Positions 51,574 through 61,300 of a stretch of 64,000 nt of DNA are shown here, in pieces. The notes beneath the pieces are model-generated. The model was not told the DNA's origin. It made no database searches and saw nothing but the letters and a program-made list of their open reading frames with translations. Source of the stretch: Sphingomonas changnyeongensis (GTDB lineage: Bacteria > Pseudomonadota > Alphaproteobacteria > Sphingomonadales > Sphingomonadaceae). The stretch's first letter is position 1. Each line of letters starts with the position of its first letter. The stretch lies in assembly GCF_009913435.1 (NCBI RefSeq), contig NZ_CP047895.1:1186501-1250500 (forward strand), in the 5' to 3' direction. A program made the position numbers and the translations under genes.

Positions 51574-54265
51574 GGCTCGCTCTCGGGCATTTCGCGGACC
51601 ACCAGCCTTTCGGGGAAGTGCAGCGTAAACCGGGCGCCGGTCAGGTCGCCGGTCAGGTCGTCGCGGTTCGACGCCGCAACATCCAGCCCCATCGCTTCGG
51701 CAAAGCCCTTGACGATGGCAAGGCCCAGCCCCGTGCCTGACGCCGAACGGTCCGATCCCTCAAGCCGCTTGAAGGTGTCGAACACCTCCGCCTCGCGCCC
51801 CGGCGGCAGGCCCGGCCCCTCGTCGAGGATCGCCAGCGTCAGCCCGCCATAGCGCCGTTCGCCCCGGATCGCGATCGGCCGGCCGGGCGCGCCGTAACGG
51901 CCGGCATTGTCGAGCAGGTTGAGCAGGCAGTGATGGAAAAGCTGCGGATCGACACGGACCAGCGGCAGGCTGGGCGGCACCTGCAGGTCGATCGGGTGAC
52001 CGTCCAGCACGCGGCGCGCATCATGCACGGCGGCGGCGACCGCATCGGTCAGGTCGATCGCCTCGACATTGAGCCGCAGGGCACCCGCCTCGACCCGCGC
52101 CATGTCGAGCAGATTTGCGACGAACCGGTTCAGCCGGTTGGCCTCGGTCTCGATCGTGTCGATCAGCTCCGGGGTGACCTCGCGGCGCAGCTGCGCGGCG
52201 GCGGCGAGCACGGAGGTGAGCGGCGTGCGCAGATCATGGCTGACCGACGACAACAGCGCGCCGCGCAGCCGGTCGCGCACGCGCACCGTGTCGACATCGC
52301 GCATCTCCGCCTCCAGCCGCAGCCGTTCCAGCGCCAGCGCCGCCTGATCAAGCTGCCCCACCAGCTGCGGCAGCTGGTCCGACCGGAACGGGCCGGTGCC
52401 GTCGTCGCGGGCAAAGCCGATCACCGCGAGCACGCGCTCGCCGGCCTTGAGCGGATGGAACAGCCAGTCCGAGGCCGCGAGCGTGGCCGAACCCCGCCCG
52501 GCAGGCTGGCCGGTGTCGAGCACCCACCGCGCCGCCGCCAGTTCCATCGTCTCGACCCGGATGTCGGGATCGCTCGACGCCTGCACGACCAGCCCGGCCT
52601 CGCCGGGTTCGAGAAGGACGGTGCGCACGTCGAAGAAGCGGCCAAGCTCGCCGCAGATCAGTTTCTGCACCTTGCCCCGGTCGCTTTCGGCGGTCAGCAT
52701 GCGCAGAAAGCCCGCCTGCGCCGCGTTGGTCCGCGCGCTCGATGCGGCCAGATCGGCCTGGTTGCGCACGCGCGACGCCAGCTGGCTGGTCAGGCTGGCC
52801 ACCCCCAGCAGCACGAACACCGACACCAGATTGGCCGGATCGCCGATGGTCAGCGTGCCGGTCGGCGGGATGAAGAAGAAGTTGTAGGCAAGCGCCGAGG
52901 CAAGACCCGCGAACAGGCCGGTGCGCAGGCTGTAGAGGCTGGCCGCGGCCATCACCGGGACCAGATAGAGCATCCCGACATTGCCGATGTTGAGATAGCT
53001 GGCGAGCGCAAGGCTGAGCAGCGTCACGATGCCGACCAGCAATGTGGCGACGATATAGCCGGTCGCGACCGTGCCCCGACCGTCGGCCTGGTCGCGCGTG
53101 CCGGCGGTGCGCGCTGCCCGGCCGCGTGGCTGCGCGGCTGGGTCCATCGGCAGGACATGGACGGCGACGCCCGGCGTCTCGCGCACCAGCCGGTCGACGA
53201 CCGAGCCGTGGCGCAGCTCGAACCAGCGCGACCGCGCCGATTTGCCGACGATCAGCTGCGTCGCGCGCGCTTCGCTGGTCACCGCCTTCAGGCCGTCGAC
53301 GACATTTTCGGCCGGCACGGTCATCACATTGCCGCCCAGCCGGGCGGCAAGGTTCAGCGTCGCGGCGGTGCGCTGATGGGCCTCGGCATCGAGCGTCCGG
53401 GTCCGCGCGGTTTCGATATAGGCGGCGGTCCAGGGCGCGCGCTGCGCATCGGCCATGCGCTTGGCCGCCCGCACCAGCCCGTCGGCACCGGGCAGTTCGC
53501 TGACGGCGACGACGATCCGTTCGCTGCCGGCCCAGGTGCCGCCCAGCGCATTGGCGCGCACATGTTCGAGCATCTGCGCATCGACCGCCTGGGCGGCGCG
53601 GCGCAGCGCCAGCTCGCGCAGCGCCGACAGGTTCGATTTCGAGAAGAAGTGCGACAGCGCCCGGGTCGCTTCCTCGGGCAGATAGACCTTGCCGTCGCGC
53701 AGCCGCTCGATCAGCTCGTCGGGGGCAGGTCGACGACCTCGATCTCCGCCTGTTCCAGAATGCTGTCCGGAACCGTCTCGCGCACCCGGACCTTGGTGAA
53801 CGAGGCGACGACATCGTTCAGGCTTTCGACATGCTGGATGTTGAGCGTCGAATAGACGTCGATGCCCGCCGCCAGCAGCTCCTCGACATCCTGATAGCGT
53901 TTCGGGTGGCGGCTGCCCGGCGCGTTGCTGTGCGCCAGCTCGTCCACCAGCGCCAGCTGCGGGGCGCGCGCCAGCAGCCCGTCAATGTCCATTTCGGGCA
54001 GGCGGTGGCCCTGATAGTCGATCTCCGACCGGGGCAGCAGCTCGAACCCGTCGGCCATCGCCTGGGTGTCCTTGCGCCCGTGCGTCTCGACGACGCCGAT
54101 CACGACATCGACGCCCGCATCGCGCCGCGCGCGGGCGTCGGACAGCATTTCGAACGTCTTGCCGACGCCCGGTGCCGCACCCAGGAAGATCTTCAGCCTG
54201 CCGCGCGCCTCGCGCCGCGCCTGGCGCAGCAGCGCGTCGGGGGATGGACGGTCGATGTCGGTCAA
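51570..54265 (-). pseudogene. kdpD: Kdp sensor kinase, frameshifted
   Basis: Corrected length is about 898 residues, normal for KdpD. The N-terminal KdpD domain has the Walker motif FLGAAPGVGKTFEML and VDELAHSNAPGSRHPKRYQD. One base is missing in the C5 run at 53721-53725, where the frame ends VVDLPPTS instead of continuing LPPDELIERLRDGKVYLPEE. The Usp-like domain (ERIVVAVSELPGADGLVRAA), four membrane spans (GNVGMLYLVPVMAAASLYSL), GAF region, H-box SVSHDLRTPLTSVLAA and ATPase (NLLDNAGRYG, GTGLGLAIVKGFAEAM) all follow intact. It controls potassium uptake through KdpE. All motifs are intact, so an indel error is likely. Confidence 0.92.
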
Positions 54266-54846
54266 CGGCGCTCCTGCCCGATGCGGTCGAGACTGAGATT
54301 GAGCATCAGCACATTCACCCGATCCTCCCCAAGGAAGCCGACCGGCCGCTCGATAGCGCGTTCGACAAGGCCGCGCACCTGCTGTTCGGGCAGGCCGCGC
54401 GCCGCCGCGACCCGGCGCACCTGAAGCAGTGCTGCGGCGGGCGAGACATGGGGATCAAGCCCCGAGCCCGACGCGGTCACCAGATCGGCGGGGACCGGCC
54501 CGGTCACGCCCTGATCGCGCAGCGCCCGCACATCGCCGCCCACCCGGTCGACAAGCGCCCGTGCCGCCGGGCCGAGATTGGAGCCGCCCGACGCGCGGCC
54601 GTCATAGCCCGTGCCCGCCGCCGACGGGCGCGGGTGGAAATAGCCGGCACCCTGAAAGGCCTGGCCGATCAGCGCCGATCCGACCGGGCGGCCATCGCGC
54701 GCGACAAGGCTGCCACCCGCCTGATGCGGGAAGATCAGCTGGCCGATCCCGGTCATCGCCAGCGGATAGGCGAGGCCGAGCAGCAGCGCGGACAGCAGGG
54801 TGAACACAAGCGCGGGGCGAAGCGCGGCGACGAGATCCTTGCCCAT
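54262..54846 (-). CDS. kdpC: potassium-transporting ATPase subunit C
   Basis: 194 residues, standard. It has one N-terminal membrane span (VFTLLSALLLGLAYPLAM) and the family signatures GSALIGQAFQGAGYFHPRPS, GYDGRASGGSNLGP and GSGLDPHVSPAAALLQ, ending with the VERPVGFLGEDRVNVLMLN type (here AIERPVGFLGEDRVN). KdpC assists nucleotide binding to KdpB. It overlaps kdpD by four bases and follows kdpB by 12. Confidence 0.96.
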   Translation of the reverse strand: MGKDLVAALRPALVFTLLSALLLGLAYPLAMTGIGQLIFPHQAGGSLVARDGRPVGSALIGQAFQGAGYFHPRPSAAGTGYDGRASGGSNLGPAARALVDRVGGDVRALRDQGVTGPVPADLVTASGSGLDPHVSPAAALLQVRRVAAARGLPEQQVRGLVERAIERPVGFLGEDRVNVLMLNLSLDRIGQERR

Positions 54847-54858
54847 TGTCGATGCTCC

Positions 54859-56883
54859 TCAGGCAAGACCCAGGCCGGATACGGCCAGGTCGATCAGCTT
54901 GATGCCGATGAACGGGGCGACCAGCCCGCCCAGCCCATAGATGGCGAGATTGCGGGCGAGCAGCGGGCCGGCGCCCATCGGCCGATAGGCGACGCCGTTC
55001 AGCGCCAGCGGCACCAGCAGCGGGATGATCAGCGCGTTGAAGATGATCGCCGACAGGATCGCGCTTTCCGGGCTGGCCAGCCCCATGACGTTGAGCAGGC
55101 CGAGCGCCGGATAGAGCGCGACGAACATCGCCGGGATGATGGCGAAATATTTGGCCACGTCGTTGGCGACCGAAAAGGTGGTGAGCGCGCCGCGCGTCAT
55201 CAGCAGCTGCTTGCCCAGCCCCACAATCTCGATGAGCTTGGTGGGATCGCTGTCGAGATCGACCATGTTGCCCGCCTCGCGCGCCGCCTGCGTGCCGGTG
55301 TTCATCGCCACGCCGACATCGGCCTGGGCGAGTGCGGGGGCATCGTTGGTGCCGTCGCCGCACATCGCCACCAGCCGGCCCTGCTGCTGCTCGCGGCGGA
55401 TATAGGCGAGCTTGTCCTCGGGCGTCGCCTCGGCCAGGAAATCGTCGACCCCGGCCTCGGCGGCGATCGAGGCGGCGGTCAGCGGATTGTCGCCGGTGAT
55501 CATCACCGTGCGGATGCCCATGCGCCGCAGCTCGGCAAAACGCTCGCGGACGCCGGCCTTGACGACATCCTTGAGCGCCACCGCGCCGAGCAGCCGGCCA
55601 TCGCGCGCCACCGCAAGCGGCGTCATCCCCGCACGGGCGATCTCGTCGGTCATGCGGCGCAGCTCGGTCGCGGCCGCCGTCTCGGCGAGGCCGGGATTGG
55701 CCCGCAGCACCGAATCGACCGCGCCTTTCTGGATCAGGCTGCCATCGGCGCGGACGCCCGAAATCCGGGTCTGCGCGGTGAACGCGATCACCTCCGCCCC
55801 GTCCGGCAGCCGGGCATGGCCGATGTCGAAGCGTTCGCGCGCCAGCGTGACGATCGAGCGGCCCTCGGGCGTGTCGTCGGCAAGGCTCGCGAGCAGCGCG
55901 GCCTCGGCCAGTTCGGACACCGCAATGCCCGTGACCGGGCGGAACGCGCTTGCCTGGCGGTCGCCGATGGTGATCGTTCCGGTCTTGTCGAGCAGCAGCA
56001 CATCGACATCCCCCGCCGCTTCGACCGCGCGGCCCGATTTGGCGAGCACGTTGAACCGCACCAGCCTGTCCATGCCCGCAATGCCGATTGCCGACAGCAG
56101 TGCGGCGATCGTCGTTGGAATGAGGGTGACGAGCAGCGCGGCCAGGATCGCGACCGGGATCGCGCCGCCGGCATAATGCGCAAAGCTGGGGATGGTCGCG
56201 ACCGCGATCAGGAAGATGATCGTCAGGCCGACGAGCAGGATGGTGAGCGCGATCTCGTTCGGGGTCTTTTGCCGTTCGGCGCCTTCGACCAGCGCGATCA
56301 TGCGGTCGAGAAAGCCCTGGCCGGGATCGACCGTCACCCGCACCATGATCTCGTCCGAAATCACCCGCGTGCCGGCGGTGACGGCGGAACGGTCGCCGCC
56401 CGCCTCGCGGATGACGGGCGCGGATTCGCCGGTGATCGCGGCTTCGTTGACCGAGGCGACGCCTTCGACCACCTCGCCATCGGCCGGGATCAGCTCGCCG
56501 GTCCGGACCTGCACCAGATCGCCCGCGCGCAGCTGGCTGGCCGGCACCTGTTCGGTGCGGCCGTTTTTCACCCGCATGGCGGTCAGTTCGGCCTTGGTCG
56601 CGCGCAGCGAGGCGGCCTGCGCCTTGCCGCGCCCCTCGGCCAGCGCCTCGGCAAAGGTGCCGAACAGGACGGTCAGCCACAGCCAGATGACAAGCTGGAG
56701 CTTGAAGCCGGTCGCAAGCGGATCCTGCCCGATCGCCAGCAGCACGGTCAGCAGCAGCGCGACCGCGGCGGTGACGAACATCACCGGGTTGCGGACCAGC
56801 TGGCGCGGGTCGAGCTTGCGGAGCGCATCGCCAAGGGCGGGGCCGATCAGTTCGGCGGTGAACAGGGTCTGTGTGCGAGCCAT
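54859..56883 (-). CDS. kdpB: potassium-transporting ATPase catalytic subunit B
   Basis: 674 residues of P-type ATPase. The actuator has [20 protein letters not shown], the phosphorylation site is [13 protein letters not shown], and the hinge and binding motifs are [18 protein letters not shown] and [19 protein letters not shown]. Seven membrane spans surround these. KdpB hydrolyses ATP to drive potassium through KdpA. Standard length; no odd residues seen. Confidence 0.97.
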   Translation of the reverse strand: MARTQTLFTAELIGPALGDALRKLDPRQLVRNPVMFVTAAVALLLTVLLAIGQDPLATGFKLQLVIWLWLTVLFGTFAEALAEGRGKAQAASLRATKAELTAMRVKNGRTEQVPASQLRAGDLVQVRTGELIPADGEVVEGVASVNEAAITGESAPVIREAGGDRSAVTAGTRVISDEIMVRVTVDPGQGFLDRMIALVEGAERQKTPNEIALTILLVGLTIIFLIAVATIPSFAHYAGGAIPVAILAALLVTLIPTTIAALLSAIGIAGMDRLVRFNVLAKSGRAVEAAGDVDVLLLDKTGTITIGDRQASAFRPVTGIAVSELAEAALLASLADDTPEGRSIVTLARERFDIGHARLPDGAEVIAFTAQTRISGVRADGSLIQKGAVDSVLRANPGLAETAAATELRRMTDEIARAGMTPLAVARDGRLLGAVALKDVVKAGVRERFAELRRMGIRTVMITGDNPLTAASIAAEAGVDDFLAEATPEDKLAYIRREQQQGRLVAMCGDGTNDAPALAQADVGVAMNTGTQAAREAGNMVDLDSDPTKLIEIVGLGKQLLMTRGALTTFSVANDVAKYFAIIPAMFVALYPALGLLNVMGLASPESAILSAIIFNALIIPLLVPLALNGVAYRPMGAGPLLARNLAIYGLGGLVAPFIGIKLIDLAVSGLGLA

Positions 56884-56914
56884 GATGGCCGTCCTCGATG
56901 GGGAAGGGGTGGGA

Positions 56915-58615
56915 TCAGAGCAGCTGGCCGCGGATCATCGCCAGATGATCGGCGACAGGGCCGAGCGCGAGGCTGGGCAGGAAGGTCAGGCCGCCAAGCA
57001 CCAGGATCAGGCCGACAAGCAGGCCGACCCAGAGCGGACCGGTGGTCGGGAACGACCCCGGACCCGCGGGCACATGCCGTTTCGCCGCCAGGCTGCCCGC
57101 GATCGCCAGCACCGGCAGGATCACGAAGAAGCGTCCGATCCACATCGCCACGCCCAGCAGCCCGTTATACCAGGGCGTGTTGGCGGACAGGCCGGCAAAG
57201 GCCGAGCCATTATTGCCCGTCGCCGAGCTGAAGGCGTAGAGCATCTCGCTGAAGCCGTGTGGCCCTTTGGCAAGCGGCCCGGCAAGCCCCGCCGGCGTGA
57301 CCGCGCTCAGCGCCGTCAGCCCGAGGATCGACAGCGGCAGCACCGCAATCGCCAGCACCGCCAGCTTGACCTCGCGCGCGTCGATCTTCTTGCCGACATA
57401 TTCGGGCGTGCGCCCGACCATCAGCCCGGCCACGAACACCGCCAAGATGCCGAACAGCAGAAAACCGTAGATGCCCGCGCCGACGCCGCCGACGATGATT
57501 TCGCCCAGCTGCATGTTGAGCATCGGCACCAGCCCGCCCAGCGCGGTGAAGCTGCCGTGCATGGCGTTGACGGCCCCGCACGAGGCGGCGGTGGTCACGA
57601 CCGCGAACAGCGCCGATGCCGCCGCGCCGAAGCGGACTTCCTTGCCCTCCATGTTCGCGCCCGCCACGCCCAGCCCGGCGAGGTTCGGGTTGCCGGCGGC
57701 TTCCTGCCAATAGGTGACGCCCACCCCGGCCAGGAACAGCAGCGCCATCGCCGCCAGGATCGCCCAGCCCTGGCGGGTGTCGCCGACCGCCTTGCCGAAC
57801 GTCCAGGTCAGCCCGACACCGATCACGAAAATCGACAGCATTTGCAGAAGGTTGGTCAGCGCCGTCGGATTTTCGAACGGATGCGCGGAGTTGGCGTTGA
57901 AAAAGCCGCCGCCATTGGTGCCGAGCATCTTGATCGCTTCCTGCGACGCGACCGGGCCGAGGCCGATCGTCTGCACCGCGCCCTCAAGCGTGGTCACATC
58001 GACCGATGCGGCGAGCGTCTGCGGCACGCCGCTTGCCATCAGGAACAGCGCATAGGCGATGCAGGCGGGCAGCAGCAGATAGAGCGTGATCCGCGTGACA
58101 TCGGCCCAGAAATTGCCGAGCGTCGCCGACTGCCGCCGGGCAAAGCCGCGAAACAGCGCGAACGCGACCGCGATGCCGGTCGCCGCCGATACGAAGTTGT
58201 GGACGGCAAGGCCGAGCATCTGGGCCAGTGGCGACAGGCTTTCGCCCGCATAGCTTTGCCAGTTGGTGTTGGTGGTGAAGCTGATGGCGGTGTTGAAGGC
58301 CAGATGCGCATCCTGCCCGGCGGCTGCGCCGGGATTGAACGGCAGCACCGCCTGCAGCCTCAGCACCGCATAGGTCATCAGCAGCAGCACGAGGTTGAAC
58401 ACCAGCATGCTGACGCCGTAGCGGCGCCAGTCCTGTTCTGCGTGCGGATCGATGCCGGCCAGCCTGTAGCAACCGCGTTCGAGCGGTCCCAGCACCGCAT
58501 GCAGCGGCGTGCGCCGCCCCTCGTAGAGCGCGAACAGCCACAGCCCGACCGGCTTGGCCAGTGCGAACAGAACAGCCATGAAGGCGAGGATCAGGAGCCA
58601 GCCCTGAATAGTCAT
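56915..58615 (-). CDS. kdpA: potassium-transporting ATPase channel subunit A
   Basis: 566 residues with ten or more membrane spans. The potassium-filter segments are visible: [53 protein letters not shown] and [17 protein letters not shown], matching the four P-loops of KdpA. It binds K+ with high affinity in the inner membrane. kdpF lies ten bases upstream and kdpB 31 bases downstream. Confidence 0.97.
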   Translation of the reverse strand: MTIQGWLLILAFMAVLFALAKPVGLWLFALYEGRRTPLHAVLGPLERGCYRLAGIDPHAEQDWRRYGVSMLVFNLVLLLMTYAVLRLQAVLPFNPGAAAGQDAHLAFNTAISFTTNTNWQSYAGESLSPLAQMLGLAVHNFVSAATGIAVAFALFRGFARRQSATLGNFWADVTRITLYLLLPACIAYALFLMASGVPQTLAASVDVTTLEGAVQTIGLGPVASQEAIKMLGTNGGGFFNANSAHPFENPTALTNLLQMLSIFVIGVGLTWTFGKAVGDTRQGWAILAAMALLFLAGVGVTYWQEAAGNPNLAGLGVAGANMEGKEVRFGAAASALFAVVTTAASCGAVNAMHGSFTALGGLVPMLNMQLGEIIVGGVGAGIYGFLLFGILAVFVAGLMVGRTPEYVGKKIDAREVKLAVLAIAVLPLSILGLTALSAVTPAGLAGPLAKGPHGFSEMLYAFSSATGNNGSAFAGLSANTPWYNGLLGVAMWIGRFFVILPVLAIAGSLAAKRHVPAGPGSFPTTGPLWVGLLVGLILVLGGLTFLPSLALGPVADHLAMIRGQLL

Positions 58616-58625
58616 GTGCGTGGTC

Positions 58626-58715
58626 CTAGAAGCGTTCGGGCCGCACCAGCACGGCCACGAGATAGACGAGCAGGGCGAGCGCGGTCAGCCCGGCGAGCCA
58701 GAGATCAAGGGTCAT
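58626..58715 (-). CDS. kdpF: potassium-transporting ATPase subunit F
   Basis: 29 residues, a single membrane helix: [20 protein letters not shown], ending VRPERF. The size, the Leu/Val-rich helix and the position directly before kdpA identify KdpF, which stabilises the complex. Confidence 0.93.
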   Translation of the reverse strand: MTLDLWLAGLTALALLVYLVAVLVRPERF

Positions 58716-58728
58716 ATGGGCACGCCCC

Positions 58729-58812
58729 TCAGGCCTGATCGCACAGCCGCACAAAGGCGAGCGTGAGAAGCAAAAGGCCGGCGAGCACGCCAAGCCAGAA
58801 CAGATCGTCCAT
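58729..58812 (-). CDS. 27-residue membrane peptide before kdpF
   Basis: ATG 58812 begins MDDLFWLGVLAGLLLLTLAF, then VRLCDQA. It is a single membrane helix with an acidic N-terminus and a Cys near the C-terminus, like KdpF in design but different in sequence. It lies 13 bases before the kdpF start and is preceded by AGGTCTTGA, a usable ribosome site. I recall similar tiny frames ahead of kdpF in related genomes, without a name. It could be an extra Kdp microprotein. Confidence 0.6.
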   Translation of the reverse strand: MDDLFWLGVLAGLLLLTLAFVRLCDQA

Positions 58813-58825
58813 TCAAGACCTCCGA

Positions 58826-59668
58826 TTACCAGCGCACCGAGATGCCGGCGTAGAGCTGGACGTCCGGCGTGGCTGCGTTCAGGCCGAAATTGCCGCCGAC
58901 ATCGAGCTGCAGCTCGTCGTTGAGCAGATGCGCGACGGCGAAATCGGCGGAATATTGGCGAATGGTGCCACCCGGGTCGAAGTTCTGCGCGGTCCACAGC
59001 TCGCCATAAAGGGTGGTCCGGCCGATCTGCTTGCCGATGTTGACCAGCCCGGTCAGCTGGACATGATGGCCGCGCCCGTCTGCATCACTCAGCAGGTCGA
59101 GCGATGGCACCACCGTCAGGGTGATGCTGCCCGGCAACGACAGATTGGCCGGCGCGATGATGCCGCCTTCCGCTTCGCGATTGCCGATGCCGCGCGGGGC
59201 AGTGGGCAGCTTCACATAGGGGATAAGCGAGAATTGCAGCGCCCGATCGGTCGGGGTGAAGCGCTGCTTGACGCGCAGAACCACATCGCCGACCCCGTCC
59301 GCCGTGGTGCGCACGCCGCCGGTCTCGGTGGTCACGCGCGCATAGGGCACCCAGGCGATGTTGACATCGGCGCTGTCGCTGATGCCGTATTTGAGCACCG
59401 GGCTGGTGAACAATTCCGCCTCGGTGGTGACGCCCCCGACGCTCAGCCGGCTATAGTTGTAGAGGTCGCTTTCCACCTGCCATTTGCCCTTGGGCACCGT
59501 GCAGGCAAAGTTCGACTTGGTCGGCCGGTCGGTGCAGATCGGCGCGTCGGGCGCGGAACTGGTCGGCACATTGTCGATGGGCTGGGCCGTCCGGGCAGAT
59601 GCCGCCACTGGAAAGGCGGCAAGGGCGGTCGTGGCAAGCACCGCGCCGATCGAACGAACAAACACCAT
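58826..59668 (-). CDS. outer-membrane transporter-like protein heading the kdp operon
   Basis: 280 residues with a signal peptide (VLATTALAAFPVAASARTAQ) and a beta-barrel with alternating strands: WQVESDLYNYSRL, ADVNIAWVPYARVT, QFSLIPYVKLPTAP and a terminal LYAGISVRW. This matches the MetA-pathway phenol degradation transporter-like family of outer-membrane proteins. A Cys pair (ICTDRP..FACTVP) may form a disulfide in the N-terminal region. Only 13 bases separate it from the micro-ORF and then kdpF, so it is almost surely the first gene of the kdp transcript. A role in letting potassium across the outer membrane is inferred from position only. Confidence 0.82.
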   Translation of the reverse strand: MVFVRSIGAVLATTALAAFPVAASARTAQPIDNVPTSSAPDAPICTDRPTKSNFACTVPKGKWQVESDLYNYSRLSVGGVTTEAELFTSPVLKYGISDSADVNIAWVPYARVTTETGGVRTTADGVGDVVLRVKQRFTPTDRALQFSLIPYVKLPTAPRGIGNREAEGGIIAPANLSLPGSITLTVVPSLDLLSDADGRGHHVQLTGLVNIGKQIGRTTLYGELWTAQNFDPGGTIRQYSADFAVAHLLNDELQLDVGGNFGLNAATPDVQLYAGISVRW

Positions 59669-59903
59669 GTCTCACCTCGTGTCGCGTCGATGCGGCCTAT
59701 GCGCGTGACGACGTGGCGGCAGCTTTAGCCGGCCCCGGCGCAGGAAAACGACAGGGCAAGACCGGCCGGGGCATAGGATTTTCATTGGAATCATGGAGCG
59801 GCGCCAAGCCGCTGGACGGCAGGCCGGTCGTGGCATAACCTGGATCAGCCAGTCTTCAACCGGCCCGGTGCCGTCCGGGACGGTCCTGAGCGGAAGGCAG
59901 CCG
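59669..59903. promoter_or_regulatory. control region upstream of the kdp run
   Basis: 235 bases with the AGGATTTTCATTGGAATCATGG stretch near 59770-59795 as its most AT-rich part. The kdp promoter and a KdpE site should be here, but I cannot define either by eye. Confidence 0.35.
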
Positions 59904-60062
59904 ATGGACTTCATGGGGGTGTTGAAGTCGCTGGACCCGTTTCGCCATGGGGGCATGGCGATGCTGTGCTGCGCCCCGGCACCCTGCCTCCGCTGCGTCT
60001 TCATCTGTCATTCTGCCGTGCCGGCGACGGTTGCGGCCTTGCCCGGGCGGCGAGCGGCATGA
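59904..60062 (+). pseudogene. possible remnant related to the 13.7-kb membrane protein
   Basis: A 52-codon frame starts MDFMGVLKSLDPF, very like MDFMKLLKSFEELL of the gene at 13714. It continues GGMAMLCCAPAPCL where the other has EVMVMLVFYPRTLYL; switching frame after MAML gives RPGTLPPLRLHLS, also similar. It runs into the CPBP gene. It may be a decayed paralogue start or chance. No ribosome site is obvious. Confidence 0.25.
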
Positions 60063-60847
60063 CGGCGGCGGGCCGCCGGCTGGCGCTGGCCGCCGCGATC
60101 GTTGCGGCCTGGCTGGCGATCACGCTCGGCGTGCCGCGCTTCCAGCTCACCGGCGAGATGTCGCTGCAGGAACTGGTGACCCGCGATGTTGCCTGGGGGG
60201 TGGCGGCGGCGGCGCTGTTCCTGATCGTCGCGGTCAGGCTGGCGGGCTGGCGCGATCTCGGCTTCCGCGCCCCTCGACCGCGCGGCTGGTGGCGGCTGTT
60301 GTGGATGCCGGCGCTCTATCTGGCAGGGCTGGCGTTTCTCGGGGGGACCACGGGCCGGCTCGAACCCTTTGCGGTGGTGATGGTGCTGATCAACACCGCC
60401 CTGGTCGGCTTCAGCGAGGAACTGGCGTTTCGCGGCATTTTGTGGGGCGGCGCGCGCCGGGCGCTGGCGTTCTGGCCGGGCTTTCTGCTGGTCTCCGCCC
60501 TGTTCGGTTCGGTGCATGTCCTGAACGCGGTCCTGACCGGCGAACTGGCCGCGGCCGGGGTGCAGGCGCTCAACGCGTTCATGAGCGGCGCGGCCTATCT
60601 GGCGATCCGTATCCGCACCCGCTCGATCATCCCGATCATGGCGATCCACGCGCTGTGGGATTTCACGGTGTTTCTGGCCGGCAGCGGATCGGCACCCGCC
60701 GCGCCCGAGGCGGGCCTGTGGAAGACGCAGCTGCTGTTCGGCCAGATGCTCACCGGTCCGCTGTTTCTCTACAGCCTGTGGCTGGTGCGGAACGAACGCG
60801 TGCGCGCGGGCTGGCGCGACGACGGGGCGGCAAACCCAGCCCAATAG
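60059..60847 (+). CDS. CPBP-family intramembrane protease
   Basis: 262 residues from ATG 60059 (MTAAGRRLALAAAIVAAWLA). It has six to eight membrane spans and the three family motifs: SEELAFRG (Glu-Glu...Arg), FGSVHVLN and HALWDF. These place it in the CPBP (ABI/CAAX-processing) group of glutamic intramembrane proteases. Substrates are unknown; in bacteria some give immunity to peptides or process prenylated-like proteins. A small secreted-protein gene follows in 15 bases and a second CPBP gene after that, so a three-gene operon is likely. Confidence 0.87.
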   Translation: MTAAGRRLALAAAIVAAWLAITLGVPRFQLTGEMSLQELVTRDVAWGVAAAALFLIVAVRLAGWRDLGFRAPRPRGWWRLLWMPALYLAGLAFLGGTTGRLEPFAVVMVLINTALVGFSEELAFRGILWGGARRALAFWPGFLLVSALFGSVHVLNAVLTGELAAAGVQALNAFMSGAAYLAIRIRTRSIIPIMAIHALWDFTVFLAGSGSAPAAPEAGLWKTQLLFGQMLTGPLFLYSLWLVRNERVRAGWRDDGAANPAQ

Positions 60848-60862
60848 GGGGAGAGGATCCTG

Positions 60863-61270
60863 ATGCGTCACCTGTTTCATCTCGCGGCGGCGGTGGCGGT
60901 CACGCTGCCCTTTGCGGCCATCGCCCCGGCGCAGCCTGCGCGCCCCGAACGCGTCCAGTTTGCCCGGGGGGCGTCGTCGGCGGCCATCAAGGGCATGCTG
61001 AAGGGCGACCAGTCGCGCACCTTCCTGGTCAATCTGCGCGCCGGGCAGACGGTGACCGTCCGGCTGCAATCGGCCAATGCCTCGGCCAACTTCAACGTCA
61101 CCGCCCCAGGTGCTGCGGAGGCGATGTTCATCGGATCGGTGTCGGGCACCGATTTCACCGCCGTCGTGCCGTCTTCCGGCGATTACCGGATCGACCTGTT
61201 CCTGATGCGCAGCGCCGCGCGCCGCAACGAAGCCACCAGCTTCACGATCACCATCGGCGCCAGGGGGTAA
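60863..61270 (+). CDS. secreted PPC/PliG-like small protein
   Basis: 135 residues with a signal peptide (AAVAVTLPFAAIAPAQPA) and a compact beta-sandwich: QFARGASSAAIKGMLKGDQS, FLVNLRAGQTVTVRLQS, FNVTAPGAAEAMFIGSVSG and DYRIDLFLMRSAARRNEATS. The pattern recalls pre-peptidase C-terminal domains and proteins I remember being annotated as g-type lysozyme inhibitors; the assignment is by memory, without alignment. GGGGAGAGGATCC precedes the start. It sits between two CPBP protease genes. A role in wall protection is a guess. Confidence 0.7.
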   Translation: MRHLFHLAAAVAVTLPFAAIAPAQPARPERVQFARGASSAAIKGMLKGDQSRTFLVNLRAGQTVTVRLQSANASANFNVTAPGAAEAMFIGSVSGTDFTAVVPSSGDYRIDLFLMRSAARRNEATSFTITIGARG

Positions 61271-61300
61271 GCGGGGACCATATGACCGGGAGATGCCGAC

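Noticed and set aside
7111..53723. Homopolymer indels as phase-variation switches
   Set aside because: The runs are only 4-6 bases, shorter than typical contingency loci, and hit kdpD and FecR as well as surface genes.
54172..57231. 1019-codon plus-strand frame across kdpC and kdpB
   Set aside because: It is a shadow of well-conserved kdp genes and has no motif of its own.
59672..60004. 110-codon minus-strand frame upstream of the kdp run
   Set aside because: Arg/Pro-rich with no domain; it overlaps a likely promoter region.
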